A stretch of DNA of 48,973 nucleotides from a virus (IMGVR_UViG_3300036668_000329:1-48973); one strand, 5' to 3'; shown: positions 37,401 to 45,212, counted from the first letter of the stretch. Notes: generated from the sequence alone by a model not told the origin. Program-made: numbers and translations.

Positions 37401-38432
37401 TTAGGCACTTTCTTCTTTAACAGGGAGCAGATCTGAGTCTGCACTATTGTAAGTTAAAACTGCTAAATCTTTTGCTCTTTTAAACGGGTCTTGACCACTT
37501 TTGACTCCTCTAAGCCATGCAGCTTTAAATGAGTATTCCGACTCATATCCTAGTCCAGAAAATTCTGTAATAGACATTATAGCCTCTTTAGTAGTCGAAA
37601 AAGTATTTTCTTTTAGATCGTTAAGAGCAAGTTCATTTTCGGCTGTAAAAGAAACTAGCTCTAGCTCTATGTCCTGAGTATTCTTTTTTGCAGTTACGAC
37701 TCCGTCAGGTAGAATCGCTAGTCGACACTTCCCATTGGGCTCGACAGGGAGACTGATGATTGCGCAATCTGCTCCACCTTGATAGAACACGCAGTTGGCG
37801 CAAATAACCCCGATGCCTGCATCTGTATTTTTATTGGCAGGAGTATATCCAGCCCAGACTCCTGTAGCGTCTTCGTTAAACTTTCCGTGCTTTTCTACTA
37901 CAGAAAGAATTGCATCTGCTAAATCACGCTCTTCAGGTACCAATCCGCTGGCGGTAAGCGCTGAATTGGACTTCTTGCTGCTCTTGGGGTGTGATGCAGG
38001 TAAAAGATCGTTATCAGTTGTGTACGCAGAGTTTGATGGCTTACCAGACTTAAGAAGCTTTAAGTAGGCGTTAACGCGCGCCATAGCCCACTGATCCCGA
38101 GACGTACCGGGGCGGTGGCTGATGGAATATGCACCAGCACCTCTACGGTAGACAGCCTTAAGCATGGCAAGAGTAGCTTTACGTCCCTTAGGAGCCTTTT
38201 CATTGTGCTCTTCTACTTTGTTTTTGATAGCAGTCTCGGTACGAGCTCCAAAAGAAATCTTTCCTTCACCACTGGCGGAACCTTTTTTGTTTTTATTGGA
38301 CCCTTTTATTTGATCTTCTTTAGGGGCAGGCTCACTTGCAGCAGCAACAACCACTTCAGGGGTAGCAGAAGTACCGGCAGGAAGATAGTGTTGCGCTACC
38401 TTAACCCAGCTCTTTGACGATTGTGTTGTCAT
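37401..38432 (-). CDS. head protein with Cys-cluster domain
   Basis: A 343-aa protein (start ATG 38432 just past the Dps stop; a longer frame from 38477 would overlap Dps by 43 nt). A basic region near residues 60-130 contains RRGAGAYSISHRPGTSRDQW and ARVNAYLKLLKSG, a module known from other actinophage head proteins. A second domain near 205-245 has CANCVFYQGGADC and GKCRL, a four-Cys arrangement like that in the 255-aa protein of this window. Probable structural or head-assembly protein; the metal guess is inferred. Confidence 0.72.
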   Translation of the reverse strand: MTTQSSKSWVKVAQHYLPAGTSATPEVVVAAASEPAPKEDQIKGSNKNKKGSASGEGKISFGARTETAIKNKVEEHNEKAPKGRKATLAMLKAVYRRGAGAYSISHRPGTSRDQWAMARVNAYLKLLKSGKPSNSAYTTDNDLLPASHPKSSKKSNSALTASGLVPEERDLADAILSVVEKHGKFNEDATGVWAGYTPANKNTDAGIGVICANCVFYQGGADCAIISLPVEPNGKCRLAILPDGVVTAKKNTQDIELELVSFTAENELALNDLKENTFSTTKEAIMSITEFSGLGYESEYSFKAAWLRGVKSGQDPFKRAKDLAVLTYNSADSDLLPVKEESA

Positions 38433-38434
38433 AT

Positions 38435-38896
38435 TTAGTATCCGTACTTCGGATCTAGAGATGCTTTCATCATCCAACGAAACTTTTTATGCGCTGAATC
38501 TCTACCAGCCATGTCATCTGCAATACCTTGTTCATTAGCAGCGTTGGCAGCAACAAAAGTATCGTTAATATCAGAAATGATAATTTCGTTTGCTTCGTAG
38601 CAAACCTTGAGCAGTTCTTGAACAGAGACTCCGCACTCTGTCTCTTGAATGTTTCCAAGACGCAGAAAGTCAGACAGAGATGCAGGAGCAGGAGATCCGA
38701 GTCTGCGAATATTCTCGGCTATAATATCGGTTGCGTCATCTACGTCCTCGTAAAACATTCCAAACATGGTGTGGTATTGAGCAAAATCTTGCCCTGTCAC
38801 ATTCCAATGCGCACCTTGAAAGATGTACTTAAGTACTACGTTATCACTGAGGAGCGTTGCAAGAGCATTGACTACTTCTGGTTTATATACACTCAT
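38435..38896 (-). CDS. dps: Dps-like ferritin
   Basis: A 153-aa four-helix ferritin-family protein. The Dps ferroxidase signature is visible: AHWNVTG, QYHTMF, then YEDVDDATDIIAENIRRLG, supplying the two His, Asp and Glu iron ligands in the family spacing. Dps proteins form 12-mers that oxidise and store iron and can protect DNA. Here the gene sits between portal and head genes in a virion operon rather than among host-takeover genes. GAGAGA lies a few bases before the ATG. It could be packaged or could shield phage DNA from oxidants during infection; which one is not decided by sequence. Confidence 0.88.
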   Translation of the reverse strand: MSVYKPEVVNALATLLSDNVVLKYIFQGAHWNVTGQDFAQYHTMFGMFYEDVDDATDIIAENIRRLGSPAPASLSDFLRLGNIQETECGVSVQELLKVCYEANEIIISDINDTFVAANAANEQGIADDMAGRDSAHKKFRWMMKASLDPKYGY

Positions 38897-38905
38897 AATA
38901 TCTCT

Positions 38906-41743
38906 CTACTGTCCTGGTTCAAAGAGCTCTGTTGGTGGTTCTATAGGCTGTGTTGCTTCTGGTGCAGTATCTGGTGCACCTTCTGATGTAGAAGGAGCAG
39001 GTGTAGGAGGACCAGAAGGATTTGAAAGAGCTTGCTGAACTTCTGGAGGTATAGGAGCAATAGATCCAGCTTGCTGAGCATCCCTAATACCTTGAATAAT
39101 CTCTGGAGCAATCACTCCAATCATCGACTCCGTAAGTTCTGGAGTGACCATACCCTTTTCAATCATAAGACGTAAAGCAACTTCTTTACCTTCAGGAGCG
39201 TCGGCATCAGAGAACCCGTGAGCACGTCTCCACGTTGAGAATGAGACCGCCATGCGATCAAAACCTTCGTTAGCATCAGCAGCGCGGTCATTGCGAGTAG
39301 ACACCTGAGACGGGTCGAACCAGACAACGATCTTGCTAACTTCTTCTACGGAAAATCCGTTCGCAATTAAGTATGGTCGAAGGTAGACAACTGTGAATGA
39401 GTCAACAAGGAGCAGCATGAGTGGCTCAATGTGTGCCTTGTATAGGGACTCATCAATCTGCAGAGCGTTGGAGTACTTTACGTTTGCAAGACCTGTTATT
39501 ACATCTTTCGGTACATCAAGACCCTGAAGAATACGTTCGAGGACGCGATCAGCACGCTGTGCAAGAGCTGGGTCGAACGATCTTTCAAATTTAAACTGCT
39601 TGATAGCGTCCCCAAGTTCTGCAGGGCCTCGGATGATAAGCGGCACAACGGCACTAGCGGATTCCTCATCTCTAATAGGTGTAGTCATTGCATCAATAAG
39701 TTGTTCTTCAAACTCGTCTTCTGCTTCTTCAGCAGTAAAGGCAGAGGGGTCAACGTCAACGTCAGAGTCCAGAGGGAAATCTCCATCACCTTGAGCAGCG
39801 ACAGAAAGACCGTCAGGGAGATAAAGCGCACCGGCATTAAGACGGCTACGAGCAGTGGCGCGGAAGGTACGGTTAAGCAAAAGTAATTCCGCACAGTTGT
39901 GGACTACAAGACCGTCTGCAATAAAGTTTTCCGTGTCAGGCACCGTCATATCCCAGACGGTGGCTTCACCATCAGGAACAATTGACTTAACTGAGGAAAC
40001 AACAAAAGGCTGGTCTAAAGAAAGAAGCTCTCGAGCAGACTTGTTCCTTCGCATGGGCAAGTCACCACGTCGATTAGATGTATTGCCATACATTTCAAAC
40101 CTATGCAATGGCTTAGCGTTCAACGTAGGCTTTTCACGTCCAGCTATGTGCAATACTTCAGGGCGCTCCTGTGTCATCACACTGCTGACCCTGTCCCCGT
40201 GCATAATGTGCATGGCACGCACTTGAGAGACAAGACCATAGCTTGCAGAGGCGTACGAATGGTAGCCCTTAGACTTTGCCCCTCCCGAACCATCAGCCTC
40301 AAAATAACCTAAAAGAAAAGATTTTTGAACATCGGTAGGAGACGCCCAAATAAGCTCAGGTACTGTTTTCTCATATGAGTAAACGGCAAGACCAAGAGAG
40401 CGCATATCTGAAGTAAGTGCTTTAGACTTAACTTTAAAGGACCCGCCCTGATGGAAAAAGTGGTCGGCATTCCAGTAGTCCTGAGCAATTTGAACAAGCC
40501 TGCTGCGAACTATAGGGTTGAAGTCTGCAACATTTAGGCAATTCTTAGAGTACTTCCCCCTATGAATGTGTCCGTCGCCTGTAACTTGCCCAATAAACCA
40601 CGCAACGTCCTCATTGATTTCAACACCAGATGGCAAAACCTGCATGTCGTAACTAGGCGTGCCAGCGGTCTCGAAAGAAATGAGCATGTCACCCTTAGAA
40701 AGCTCATCAACACGAACGTATGAAAGCTCATATTTAGCACTAACACCTTTTTTAGTGGCCAGGTTTGAATCGCGCAGAACAAGAACAGGGTGATTGCCAG
40801 TGACGCGAATTGAACGGCCTCGAGAAGAGACTTTGTAGACTGGCTTAACACCAGTAGACCACACGCGGGAAGCCATAGACTGCACTAGCTCTCCAGAGTC
40901 TGGATTGCGAGAGTAAACTAAATCTCCCGCAGAAACACTTTCAATAGGCACAGCACCCTTAGGTGTATACACCAGAGTGCCCTCAGCAAGGCACATGTCT
41001 AATAGACCACGCAAACTCGAATCGGCTTCATCTGAGTAGCGAGGATGTGAACGCCAGATACGCCCGACGAAAGATCTTTCGCCTAGCGATATTGGGCTTC
41101 CCATCGCGGAAGAAGCGGAGCCTGAGTTACCTCCGGGTGCTTGTTCACGTCGGCCTACAACAATAAAATTACCTCGAGCATCTGTCATCAGTTCATCTGT
41201 AGATCTGATGTCCCAGCTCTCAGGAAGTCCTGTCCCGATACGTGCGGGCATCTGAACCAGATAGCACTCTCCAGTGACAGAAAGATTAAGAGCTGCGTCT
41301 TTAAGTAGGCCCGCTTGACCTCCGTAAGCAGAATCTAAACGTTCTAGTGCACGTTCGGCAGCAGCAGCAAGACGCTGATCAATTTTTTCGGAGCGAGAGA
41401 CAGGAGATGGAGCCTCCGCTGGATCTTCAACAACTGCGGCATACATACGAATGCGAGAGACAACGGATGCAACAAGATTAAATGCGTACTTGATTTCGCC
41501 AATGGCATCGTAATATTCCCAGGCTTCAGATTGCCATGCGCTCGAGGCGGCAGAGCGACGCATACGGAATTGGTCGAACTCGCCCTTGTCATTAATCTTT
41601 ACTTGAGCAGCAGCAGCCGTAAGCGTGCGAGGAGCTCCGTAGGGTGCAGACTTAGCTGTATTTACACCAGGGGAAAGAAATGTTGACGGAAGAAGTTCTT
41701 TGCTAGTAGATGGTTCATTAGAGTCCCTACTAAAAATGCCCAC
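38906..41743 (-). CDS. portal protein interrupted by an intein
   Basis: The precursor is 945 aa; removing the intein leaves a 579-aa portal. The N-extein has AASSAWQSEAWEYYDAIGEI and the rest of the portal clip; the C-extein continues CAELLLLNRTFRATARSRLN and ILQGLDVPKDVITGLANVKY, typical of actinophage portals. The portal is the dodecameric DNA gate of the capsid. The start is GTG at 41743 with GGAG five bases upstream. The gene is GC-richer than the giant gene next to it. Splicing is required for function because the intein splits a conserved helix. Confidence 0.92.
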   Translation of the reverse strand: MGIFSRDSNEPSTSKELLPSTFLSPGVNTAKSAPYGAPRTLTAAAAQVKINDKGEFDQFRMRRSAASSAWQSEAWEYYDAIGEIKYAFNLVASVVSRIRMYAAVVEDPAEAPSPVSRSEKIDQRLAAAAERALERLDSAYGGQAGLLKDAALNLSVTGECYLVQMPARIGTGLPESWDIRSTDELMTDARGNFIVVGRREQAPGGNSGSASSAMGSPISLGERSFVGRIWRSHPRYSDEADSSLRGLLDMCLAEGTLVYTPKGAVPIESVSAGDLVYSRNPDSGELVQSMASRVWSTGVKPVYKVSSRGRSIRVTGNHPVLVLRDSNLATKKGVSAKYELSYVRVDELSKGDMLISFETAGTPSYDMQVLPSGVEINEDVAWFIGQVTGDGHIHRGKYSKNCLNVADFNPIVRSRLVQIAQDYWNADHFFHQGGSFKVKSKALTSDMRSLGLAVYSYEKTVPELIWASPTDVQKSFLLGYFEADGSGGAKSKGYHSYASASYGLVSQVRAMHIMHGDRVSSVMTQERPEVLHIAGREKPTLNAKPLHRFEMYGNTSNRRGDLPMRRNKSARELLSLDQPFVVSSVKSIVPDGEATVWDMTVPDTENFIADGLVVHNCAELLLLNRTFRATARSRLNAGALYLPDGLSVAAQGDGDFPLDSDVDVDPSAFTAEEAEDEFEEQLIDAMTTPIRDEESASAVVPLIIRGPAELGDAIKQFKFERSFDPALAQRADRVLERILQGLDVPKDVITGLANVKYSNALQIDESLYKAHIEPLMLLLVDSFTVVYLRPYLIANGFSVEEVSKIVVWFDPSQVSTRNDRAADANEGFDRMAVSFSTWRRAHGFSDADAPEGKEVALRLMIEKGMVTPELTESMIGVIAPEIIQGIRDAQQAGSIAPIPPEVQQALSNPSGPPTPAPSTSEGAPDTAPEATQPIEPPTELFEPGQ
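39896..40993 (-). other. intein with LAGLIDADG endonuclease in portal
   Basis: A 366-aa intein occupies residues 251-616 of the precursor. It begins with Cys (CLAEGTLVYTPKG, block A) and ends VVHN before Cys+1 of the C-extein (block G). Block B shows GNHPVLVL. Two dodecapeptide endonuclease motifs, WFIGQVTGDGHI and LLGYFEADGSGG, indicate an intact DOD homing endonuclease. All nucleophiles for splicing (Cys1, His-Asn, Cys+1) are present, so I expect it to be active. Confidence 0.95.
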
Positions 41744-41777
41744 TTACACTCCTGTCATACGGTTGCGGTACATACGG

Positions 41778-42059
41778 TCAGCTGTCCGAATGTGCGGCTA
41801 GTAGTGCTGCCGCTGCAGAGAGAGCTAGAACCATCTCGACAGCGGTAGTTGTTCTAGGCGCAATCATACGGGATAATTGAAGTGCTGATGCCGCATAAAC
41901 GCTGCTACACCAGTCGCACGTAATGAGATACCCGAGACGGGATGTCTCTGGGGGGTGCGTTTCCCAGATACGGTCGCGGATTGGTGCTGTAATTTCATCG
42001 GTAGTGATGAGACGAGTCAGTCGATATGTGGCAAGTGCGCTCGTGATAAGACTTTGCAT
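41778..42059 (-). CDS. DUF1360-like small protein
   Basis: A 93-aa protein with the DUF1360 layout: ALATYRLTRLITTDEITAPI at the start, then GYLITCDWCSSVY, then a hydrophobic C-terminal helix (MVLALSAAAALLAA) that probably enters the membrane. Its function is unknown. AGGAG lies eight bases before the ATG. It is the gene just before portal in the leftward operon. Confidence 0.75.
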   Translation of the reverse strand: MQSLITSALATYRLTRLITTDEITAPIRDRIWETHPPETSRLGYLITCDWCSSVYAASALQLSRMIAPRTTTAVEMVLALSAAAALLAAHSDS

Positions 42060-42064
42060 AGTGT

Positions 42065-42430
42065 TTACTCCTGTGGGTCGTTATTAGATGTAACTTGTTT
42101 TCCAAATGGAGACCAGCTCCGCAATCGTGAACCGCAGCCGCAGTTTTCGTCCTTGCGAAAAGCAAGAATCTTCCCAGAAACGGTGATTGCGTTGTGTTGG
42201 GCGTCTGATTTGTTGTAATCAGCCAGTTTTTCCTTAAAAATGAGGCTAAATCCTTCAGGAGTGTCTACTACAACATATATTGTTGAGTTTAGAATAGATA
42301 CCCTGCATCTGTCTACTCTACGCGTTTCTTTGGGTTTATCTTGAAAAAAGATCAATTTTGTGTAGTCAGACAGCGATTCGGGGGGTGCTACAAGGATAAC
42401 CGCAGGAAAAAGGTCTAGTTTTTTGATCAT
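42065..42430 (-). CDS. hypothetical protein with CGCGSRLR motif
   Basis: A 121-aa protein; the N-terminal 80 residues are beta-rich and the C-terminus carries NCGCGSRLRSWSPFG, a short Cys pair motif common in small actinophage proteins near the head genes. Function unknown. Its ATG overlaps the upstream stop by 4 nt (ATGA). Confidence 0.68.
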   Translation of the reverse strand: MIKKLDLFPAVILVAPPESLSDYTKLIFFQDKPKETRRVDRCRVSILNSTIYVVVDTPEGFSLIFKEKLADYNKSDAQHNAITVSGKILAFRKDENCGCGSRLRSWSPFGKQVTSNNDPQE

Positions 42431-42771
42431 TTAGGGGCATCCGTGTACTTTGTAGGGATATAAAAGTCAGTCCACCCGAGTTGATCCTGTGCAATAGGTA
42501 GTAAAATGATTATTGGAGTTGTTGGAGTAGAAGCGACAAGCAGATCTGCGAGCGTTTCGGGGGTTGCAAGGGGGCAGGATGCGAATTCAGGGGTATTTTG
42601 CAAGGTTTTTAGTGGAAATGCCATCGGATGAGGGCTCAAACGGTCAGTAAGCGTCATAAGTAGCCTCGATTGTGGTTTATTGTCGCGGTCGGGGTTCATC
42701 CACACCAGAATAGCAAGCTCAGATGCCTCAAAGGTACCAGATTCGGTACGATATTGCCGCTTGGGAGGCAT
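42427..42771 (-). CDS. hypothetical protein
   Basis: A 114-aa soluble protein with no family I recognise. A central segment (LLMTLTDRLSPHPMAFPLKT) and a strand (TPIIILLPIAQDQLG) suggest an alpha/beta fold. It starts coupled to the upstream HTH gene (TAATG) and its stop overlaps the next start, so the four genes 43289-41778 form one operon feeding into portal. Confidence 0.62.
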   Translation of the reverse strand: MPPKRQYRTESGTFEASELAILVWMNPDRDNKPQSRLLMTLTDRLSPHPMAFPLKTLQNTPEFASCPLATPETLADLLVASTPTTPIIILLPIAQDQLGWTDFYIPTKYTDAPK

Positions 42772-43289
42772 TATTTGTCCTTTTTCGCGTGAAGTGAGAT
42801 ACGCCGTGCTACCGCTCGATAGGTAATACCCGCTGCCGCTGCAATATCGGAGGTAGGTACCCCGTAAGAGTGCAACTGAACAGCTAAACGGGTGAGTTCT
42901 TGGTTCGCCTGAGCGGTAACCGAGTTACCTGGGGTTCGCGCTCGGTATCTACGGGATAATTGCGCGAGTTCTCGCAGGTGAGGGCGCAGATCTGGCGGTA
43001 CTTTAGGTGCAATCGAGCGCGCTTGAGGAGTGCGTAGGGTAGGAACTGCATGAAAGAGCGAATGATTCGGCGCTTGAGGAATGGCCCTGCGCTGAGGGGT
43101 GGGGGTAGGAGCATTACGAACCCAGTAATGGACTGTAGTCTTTGCTTTCTCAGGGTTTAGTGAACGCCCAAGGGCTGCAAAAGACCAACCGTTATGATGC
43201 AATGCCGCAAGACGAGAGTGCATCTCGGGGGTGGGAAGAGCCTCAAGAAAACGGACCTCATCTTGAGGCAAATGGGAGTCGAAACGCAT
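42771..43289 (-). CDS. double helix-turn-helix protein
   Basis: A 172-aa protein with two predicted HTH units: one near residues 20-55 (RLAALHHNGWSFAALGRSLN) and one at the C-terminus (GVPTSDIAAAAGITYRAVAR). A Pro/Arg-rich linker separates them. It heads the leftward late operon, so it may regulate that operon or act in packaging; the terminase is not in the window. The layout is shared with the 191-aa protein at 48253-48828. Which promoter it would bind is unknown. Confidence 0.7.
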   Translation of the reverse strand: MRFDSHLPQDEVRFLEALPTPEMHSRLAALHHNGWSFAALGRSLNPEKAKTTVHYWVRNAPTPTPQRRAIPQAPNHSLFHAVPTLRTPQARSIAPKVPPDLRPHLRELAQLSRRYRARTPGNSVTAQANQELTRLAVQLHSYGVPTSDIAAAAGITYRAVARRISLHAKKDK

Positions 43290-43368
43290 AAAAGCACTCT
43301 ACCGTATTTTTAATTAACGTACAGCACTAAAGTCGGACAGATCTTGTACGATTGTTGAAAGTGTGAAG

Positions 43369-43382
43369 CTTAAACGTTTAAG
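43369..43382. promoter_or_regulatory. perfect 14-bp palindrome, possible operator
   Basis: CTTAAACGTTTAAG is a perfect inverted repeat 80 nt upstream of the leftward operon's first gene and between the two divergent units. It has the size of a dimeric repressor site. The HTH protein next door is one candidate binder; this is inference. Confidence 0.4.
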
Positions 43383-43650
43383 TTTTTTTAAAATTTTTCC
43401 AAAATTACGAAGCGTTTTTTAGAGGGGGGGTGGGGGTGGCTACTTTATTGGACGAAGAGGAGAAAGTATGAACATTAACTTTATTTGAATTTGGTTGCTG
43501 AGTTGGCTCCCGATGATTTAAGGATATACAGCAGACGTTTCCAAACTTCGGTATGAAACAAGAGTCACGCTTAATATATTTATTTATTACTAATCAATTT
43601 TTGAACACAAGAGTGATAATTCAAAAAGACATATGAAAGGAAAAACATAG

Positions 43651-43780
43651 GTCATGCCTATGTAATGAAAGTGAATCTAAGTTGTCAGGTATCTGTTATC
43701 AAATTGTTACCAAAGTATTTACATTCTCACTTTGACAGTACTGTCAGATGTCAAAGTAACTAATAATTAAGATATGCCAA
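43651..43780 (+). repeat. upstream copy of ~130-nt promoter-region repeat (decayed promoter)
   Basis: About 130 nt nearly identical to 44043-44171, beginning GTCATGCCTATGTAATGAAA. It ends in a promoter-like TTGACA (43732-43737) and AATAAT (43762-43767), but the spacer is 24 nt instead of 17 because of a short insertion. Inside is a 14-bp palindrome, TGACAGTACTGTCA, and an outer TTTGACA/TGTCAAA inverted repeat. Function as a promoter is doubtful in this copy. Confidence 0.75.
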
Positions 43781-43851
43781 AAAAACGGTATGGGACAGAA
43801 TGTAGAAAACAACACTTACGATAAACACCCATCAGATAATGCAAGAATTAA

Positions 43852-44022
43852 ATGTGTGTTCAATATGTGGAAGTCAATAGGAACAACTTATCGGACGAGA
43901 CGATTAACCACATAGATTACGCACACCGAAGATTGCTAGTGCTTGCAAGATTAAAGCCTAGTGAATCCTTAAATGTGGAGACCCTTGCAATAAGGCAAGA
44001 ACTTTTGTATCTCCGCACTTAA
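43852..44022 (+). CDS. possible small protein, 56 aa
   Basis: An ORF of 56 residues (MCVQYVEVNRNNLSDETINH at the start, AIRQELLYLRT at the end) lies between the two promoter-region repeats. The sequence looks protein-like: charged, helical, ordinary codon mix. No clear ribosome site precedes the ATG, and the promoter copy upstream appears broken, so it may be a gene remnant or be translated weakly. The family is unknown. Confidence 0.4.
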   Translation: MCVQYVEVNRNNLSDETINHIDYAHRRLLVLARLKPSESLNVETLAIRQELLYLRT

Positions 44023-44042
44023 TCCGATGGTAAGAGACATAT

Positions 44043-44171
44043 GTCATGCCTATGTAATGAAAGTGATTCTAAGTTGTCAGGTATCTGTTATCTGTTATCA
44101 AATTGTTACCAAAGTATTTACATTCTCACTTGACAATACTGTCAAAATAGATAATAATTAAGACATGCCAA
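44043..44171 (+). repeat. downstream copy of ~130-nt promoter-region repeat
   Basis: Second copy of the element at 43651-43780. It differs by an extra CTGTTAT heptamer duplication and a shorter promoter spacer (17 nt, the functional length). About 75 nt upstream of the -35 is conserved between copies, more than a core promoter needs, hinting at an upstream regulator site. Confidence 0.8.
44130..44158 (+). promoter_or_regulatory. promoter of cassette 1
   Basis: TTGACA (44130-44135), 17-nt spacer, AATAAT (44153-44158), then 5 nt to a CATGCC start that can fold TGCC/GGCA. The spacing from -35 to the hairpin is the same 28 nt as in cassettes 2-4. The -35 hexamer is inside a near-palindrome (TTGACAATACTGTCAA), so a repressor could sit on it. 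Confidence 0.75.
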
Positions 44172-44196
44172 CAAGGGCACAAGGTAAGGGGACAAC

Positions 44197-44439
44197 ATGC
44201 AGAACACACTAGTTGCAGATCGCTCGGTAATTAAAGGTGACAAGATTACAGGTATGGTGGTTGTTGGTCGTTACGGTAATCATGTGTGGTCTGGAGAATT
44301 CAATGCCACATACGGAGATCACAAGTTGTCGGGGTTTTTTGTTAAGTGCAACCTTAATGAGATTACATCCGCATACCTACACTTAGCGGACGGTACTGTT
44401 GCACTAGTTGATCCGTATTGGTCACTACGTCAAGAATGA
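44197..44439 (+). CDS. cassette 1 small protein
   Basis: An 80-aa soluble protein; strands such as GDKITGMVVVGRYGNHVW and LADGTVALVDPYW suggest a small beta-rich fold with a central KCNLNEITSAYLHL segment. AAGGGGA lies just before the ATG. It is the largest of four mini-genes transcribed toward the right against the general direction of the window. No family is recognised. Confidence 0.75.
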   Translation: MQNTLVADRSVIKGDKITGMVVVGRYGNHVWSGEFNATYGDHKLSGFFVKCNLNEITSAYLHLADGTVALVDPYWSLRQE

Positions 44440-44455
44440 GGACAGTAATACCCTA

Positions 44456-44483
44456 GATACCCTCCCAATTATGGGAGGGTATC
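44456..44483 (+). terminator. terminator of cassette 1
   Basis: A perfect 12-bp stem, GATACCCTCCCA / TGGGAGGGTATC, with an ATTA loop, 17 nt after the stop. There is no T tract, as in many actinobacterial terminators. The stem is the same read on both strands. Confidence 0.75.
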
Positions 44484-44554
44484 TGCATGTCTGCATGTCT
44501 AATGATATTACCGCGTGCATATTATTTATTTATTTATTTATTTATCCGTATAAC

Positions 44555-44608
44555 TTGACAGACGTCACTTAATCTGATACTTTAATGACATGGAGCAAGG
44601 GGCTCCAT
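44555..44608 (+). promoter_or_regulatory. promoter and 5' hairpin of cassette 2
   Basis: TTGACA (44555-44560), 17-nt spacer, TACTTT at the -10 position (weak), then a hairpin ATGGAGC / GCTCCAT (44590-44608) with loop AAGGG starting where transcription should begin. The weak -10 may make it regulated or less active than cassettes 3 and 4. Confidence 0.7.
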
Positions 44609-44630
44609 ACATCTCCTGAGAGGGGATCCC

Positions 44631-44825
44631 ATGTCAAAGAAAATCAGAGCAACCGTATTGCTCCACTGTGATGTTGCCGAACGCGCAGAGTCATTCGAGC
44701 GCATAGTTTCAATCGGTGTCATCAAGGGTGGCCTAGCGTGGTGCTCCAATTGTGGACACCTTGATCATGACTATATCGTCTGGGACACTCCCGAACGTCG
44801 AACCTATACGCGCCACGCGGTTTAG
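44631..44825 (+). CDS. cassette 2 small protein with Cys/His motif
   Basis: A 64-aa protein. WCSNCGHLDHDYIVWD (residues about 37-52) may bind a metal; the N-terminus (MSKKIRATVLLHCDVAERAE) looks like a strand-helix. GAGAGGGGATCCC lies before the ATG. Function unknown; small size and single-gene transcription fit an early host-directed protein, which is inference. Confidence 0.78.
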   Translation: MSKKIRATVLLHCDVAERAESFERIVSIGVIKGGLAWCSNCGHLDHDYIVWDTPERRTYTRHAV

Positions 44826-44837
44826 GTCAAGACTCGA

Positions 44838-44865
44838 GAGCCCCTCACCGCAAGGTGGGGGGCTC
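44838..44865 (+). terminator. terminator of cassette 2
   Basis: GAGCCCCTCACC / GGTGGGGGGCTC with a GCAA tetraloop and one T-G pair, followed by TTT. It is nearly the same as the cassette 3 terminator, including the T-G pair position, showing descent from a common copy. Confidence 0.85.
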
Positions 44866-44918
44866 TTTCATATCCGCAAGCGCGCGACACGCTGAAATAA
44901 ATAACTATCCGTTTGGAC

Positions 44919-44971
44919 TTGACATACTTTCAGTACTATGTAATACTTAAGACATGGAGCAAGGGGCTCCA
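44919..44971 (+). promoter_or_regulatory. promoter and 5' hairpin of cassette 3
   Basis: TTGACA (44919-44924), 17-nt spacer, AATACT (44942-44947), then hairpin TGGAGC / GCTCCA (44955-44971) with loop AAGGG. From -35 to -10 it differs from the cassette 4 promoter by a single base in the spacer. Confidence 0.85.
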
Positions 44972-44990
44972 CAAAAAAAAAGGGGACACC

Positions 44991-45203
44991 ATGTCAGTAT
45001 CATATGAAGCACAGATCGACGATATTCACGGTATTGGTTGGTACACATGTAGCACACATGATTCTTACAATTCGGCACTCGAAGCGATACAAGTTACTTA
45101 TAAGAATGTATCTGTTTATCGCAAGCGTGTTATTGAAGTTACGGCAGAGCGTCCAATTGCCACGCGCAAGTCGCGCAGGCCATGGTATGAGTTCTGGGGA
45201 TAA
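44991..45203 (+). CDS. cassette 3 small protein
   Basis: A 70-aa protein starting MSVSYEAQIDDIHGIGWYTC; the ATG at 44991 directly follows AGGGGACACC. The frame is open further upstream to 44913, but that ATG lies inside the promoter. A middle helix (NSALEAIQVTYKNVSVYRKR) and a basic, aromatic C-terminus (RKSRRPWYEFWG) can be seen. No family is recognised. Confidence 0.78.
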   Translation: MSVSYEAQIDDIHGIGWYTCSTHDSYNSALEAIQVTYKNVSVYRKRVIEVTAERPIATRKSRRPWYEFWG

Positions 45204-45212
45204 TCTCCAACA

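Larger units (their letters stand above)
43290..43851. other. 562-nt non-coding stretch between divergent units
   Basis: This gap separates the leftward virion operon from the plus-strand cassette array. It contains a 14-bp palindrome (43369-43382), a G-rich tract (43421-43440), a strong AGGAG site followed by an ATG at 43468 whose reading frame closes after six codons, and the first copy of a promoter-region repeat (43651-43780). No other coding sequence was seen. Confidence 0.75.

Noticed and set aside
41778-43289. Terminase subunit among the genes before portal
   Set aside because: None of these proteins has a Walker motif or nuclease motif; the terminase must lie outside the window.
43421-43440. 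G-rich tract as a possible G-quadruplex
   Set aside because: Only two long G runs and a GG; not enough for a convincing four-run motif.
43455-43485. Strong AGGAG site and ATG followed by a six-codon ORF
   Set aside because: Too short to support as a gene; could be a leader peptide or a remnant of a deleted gene.
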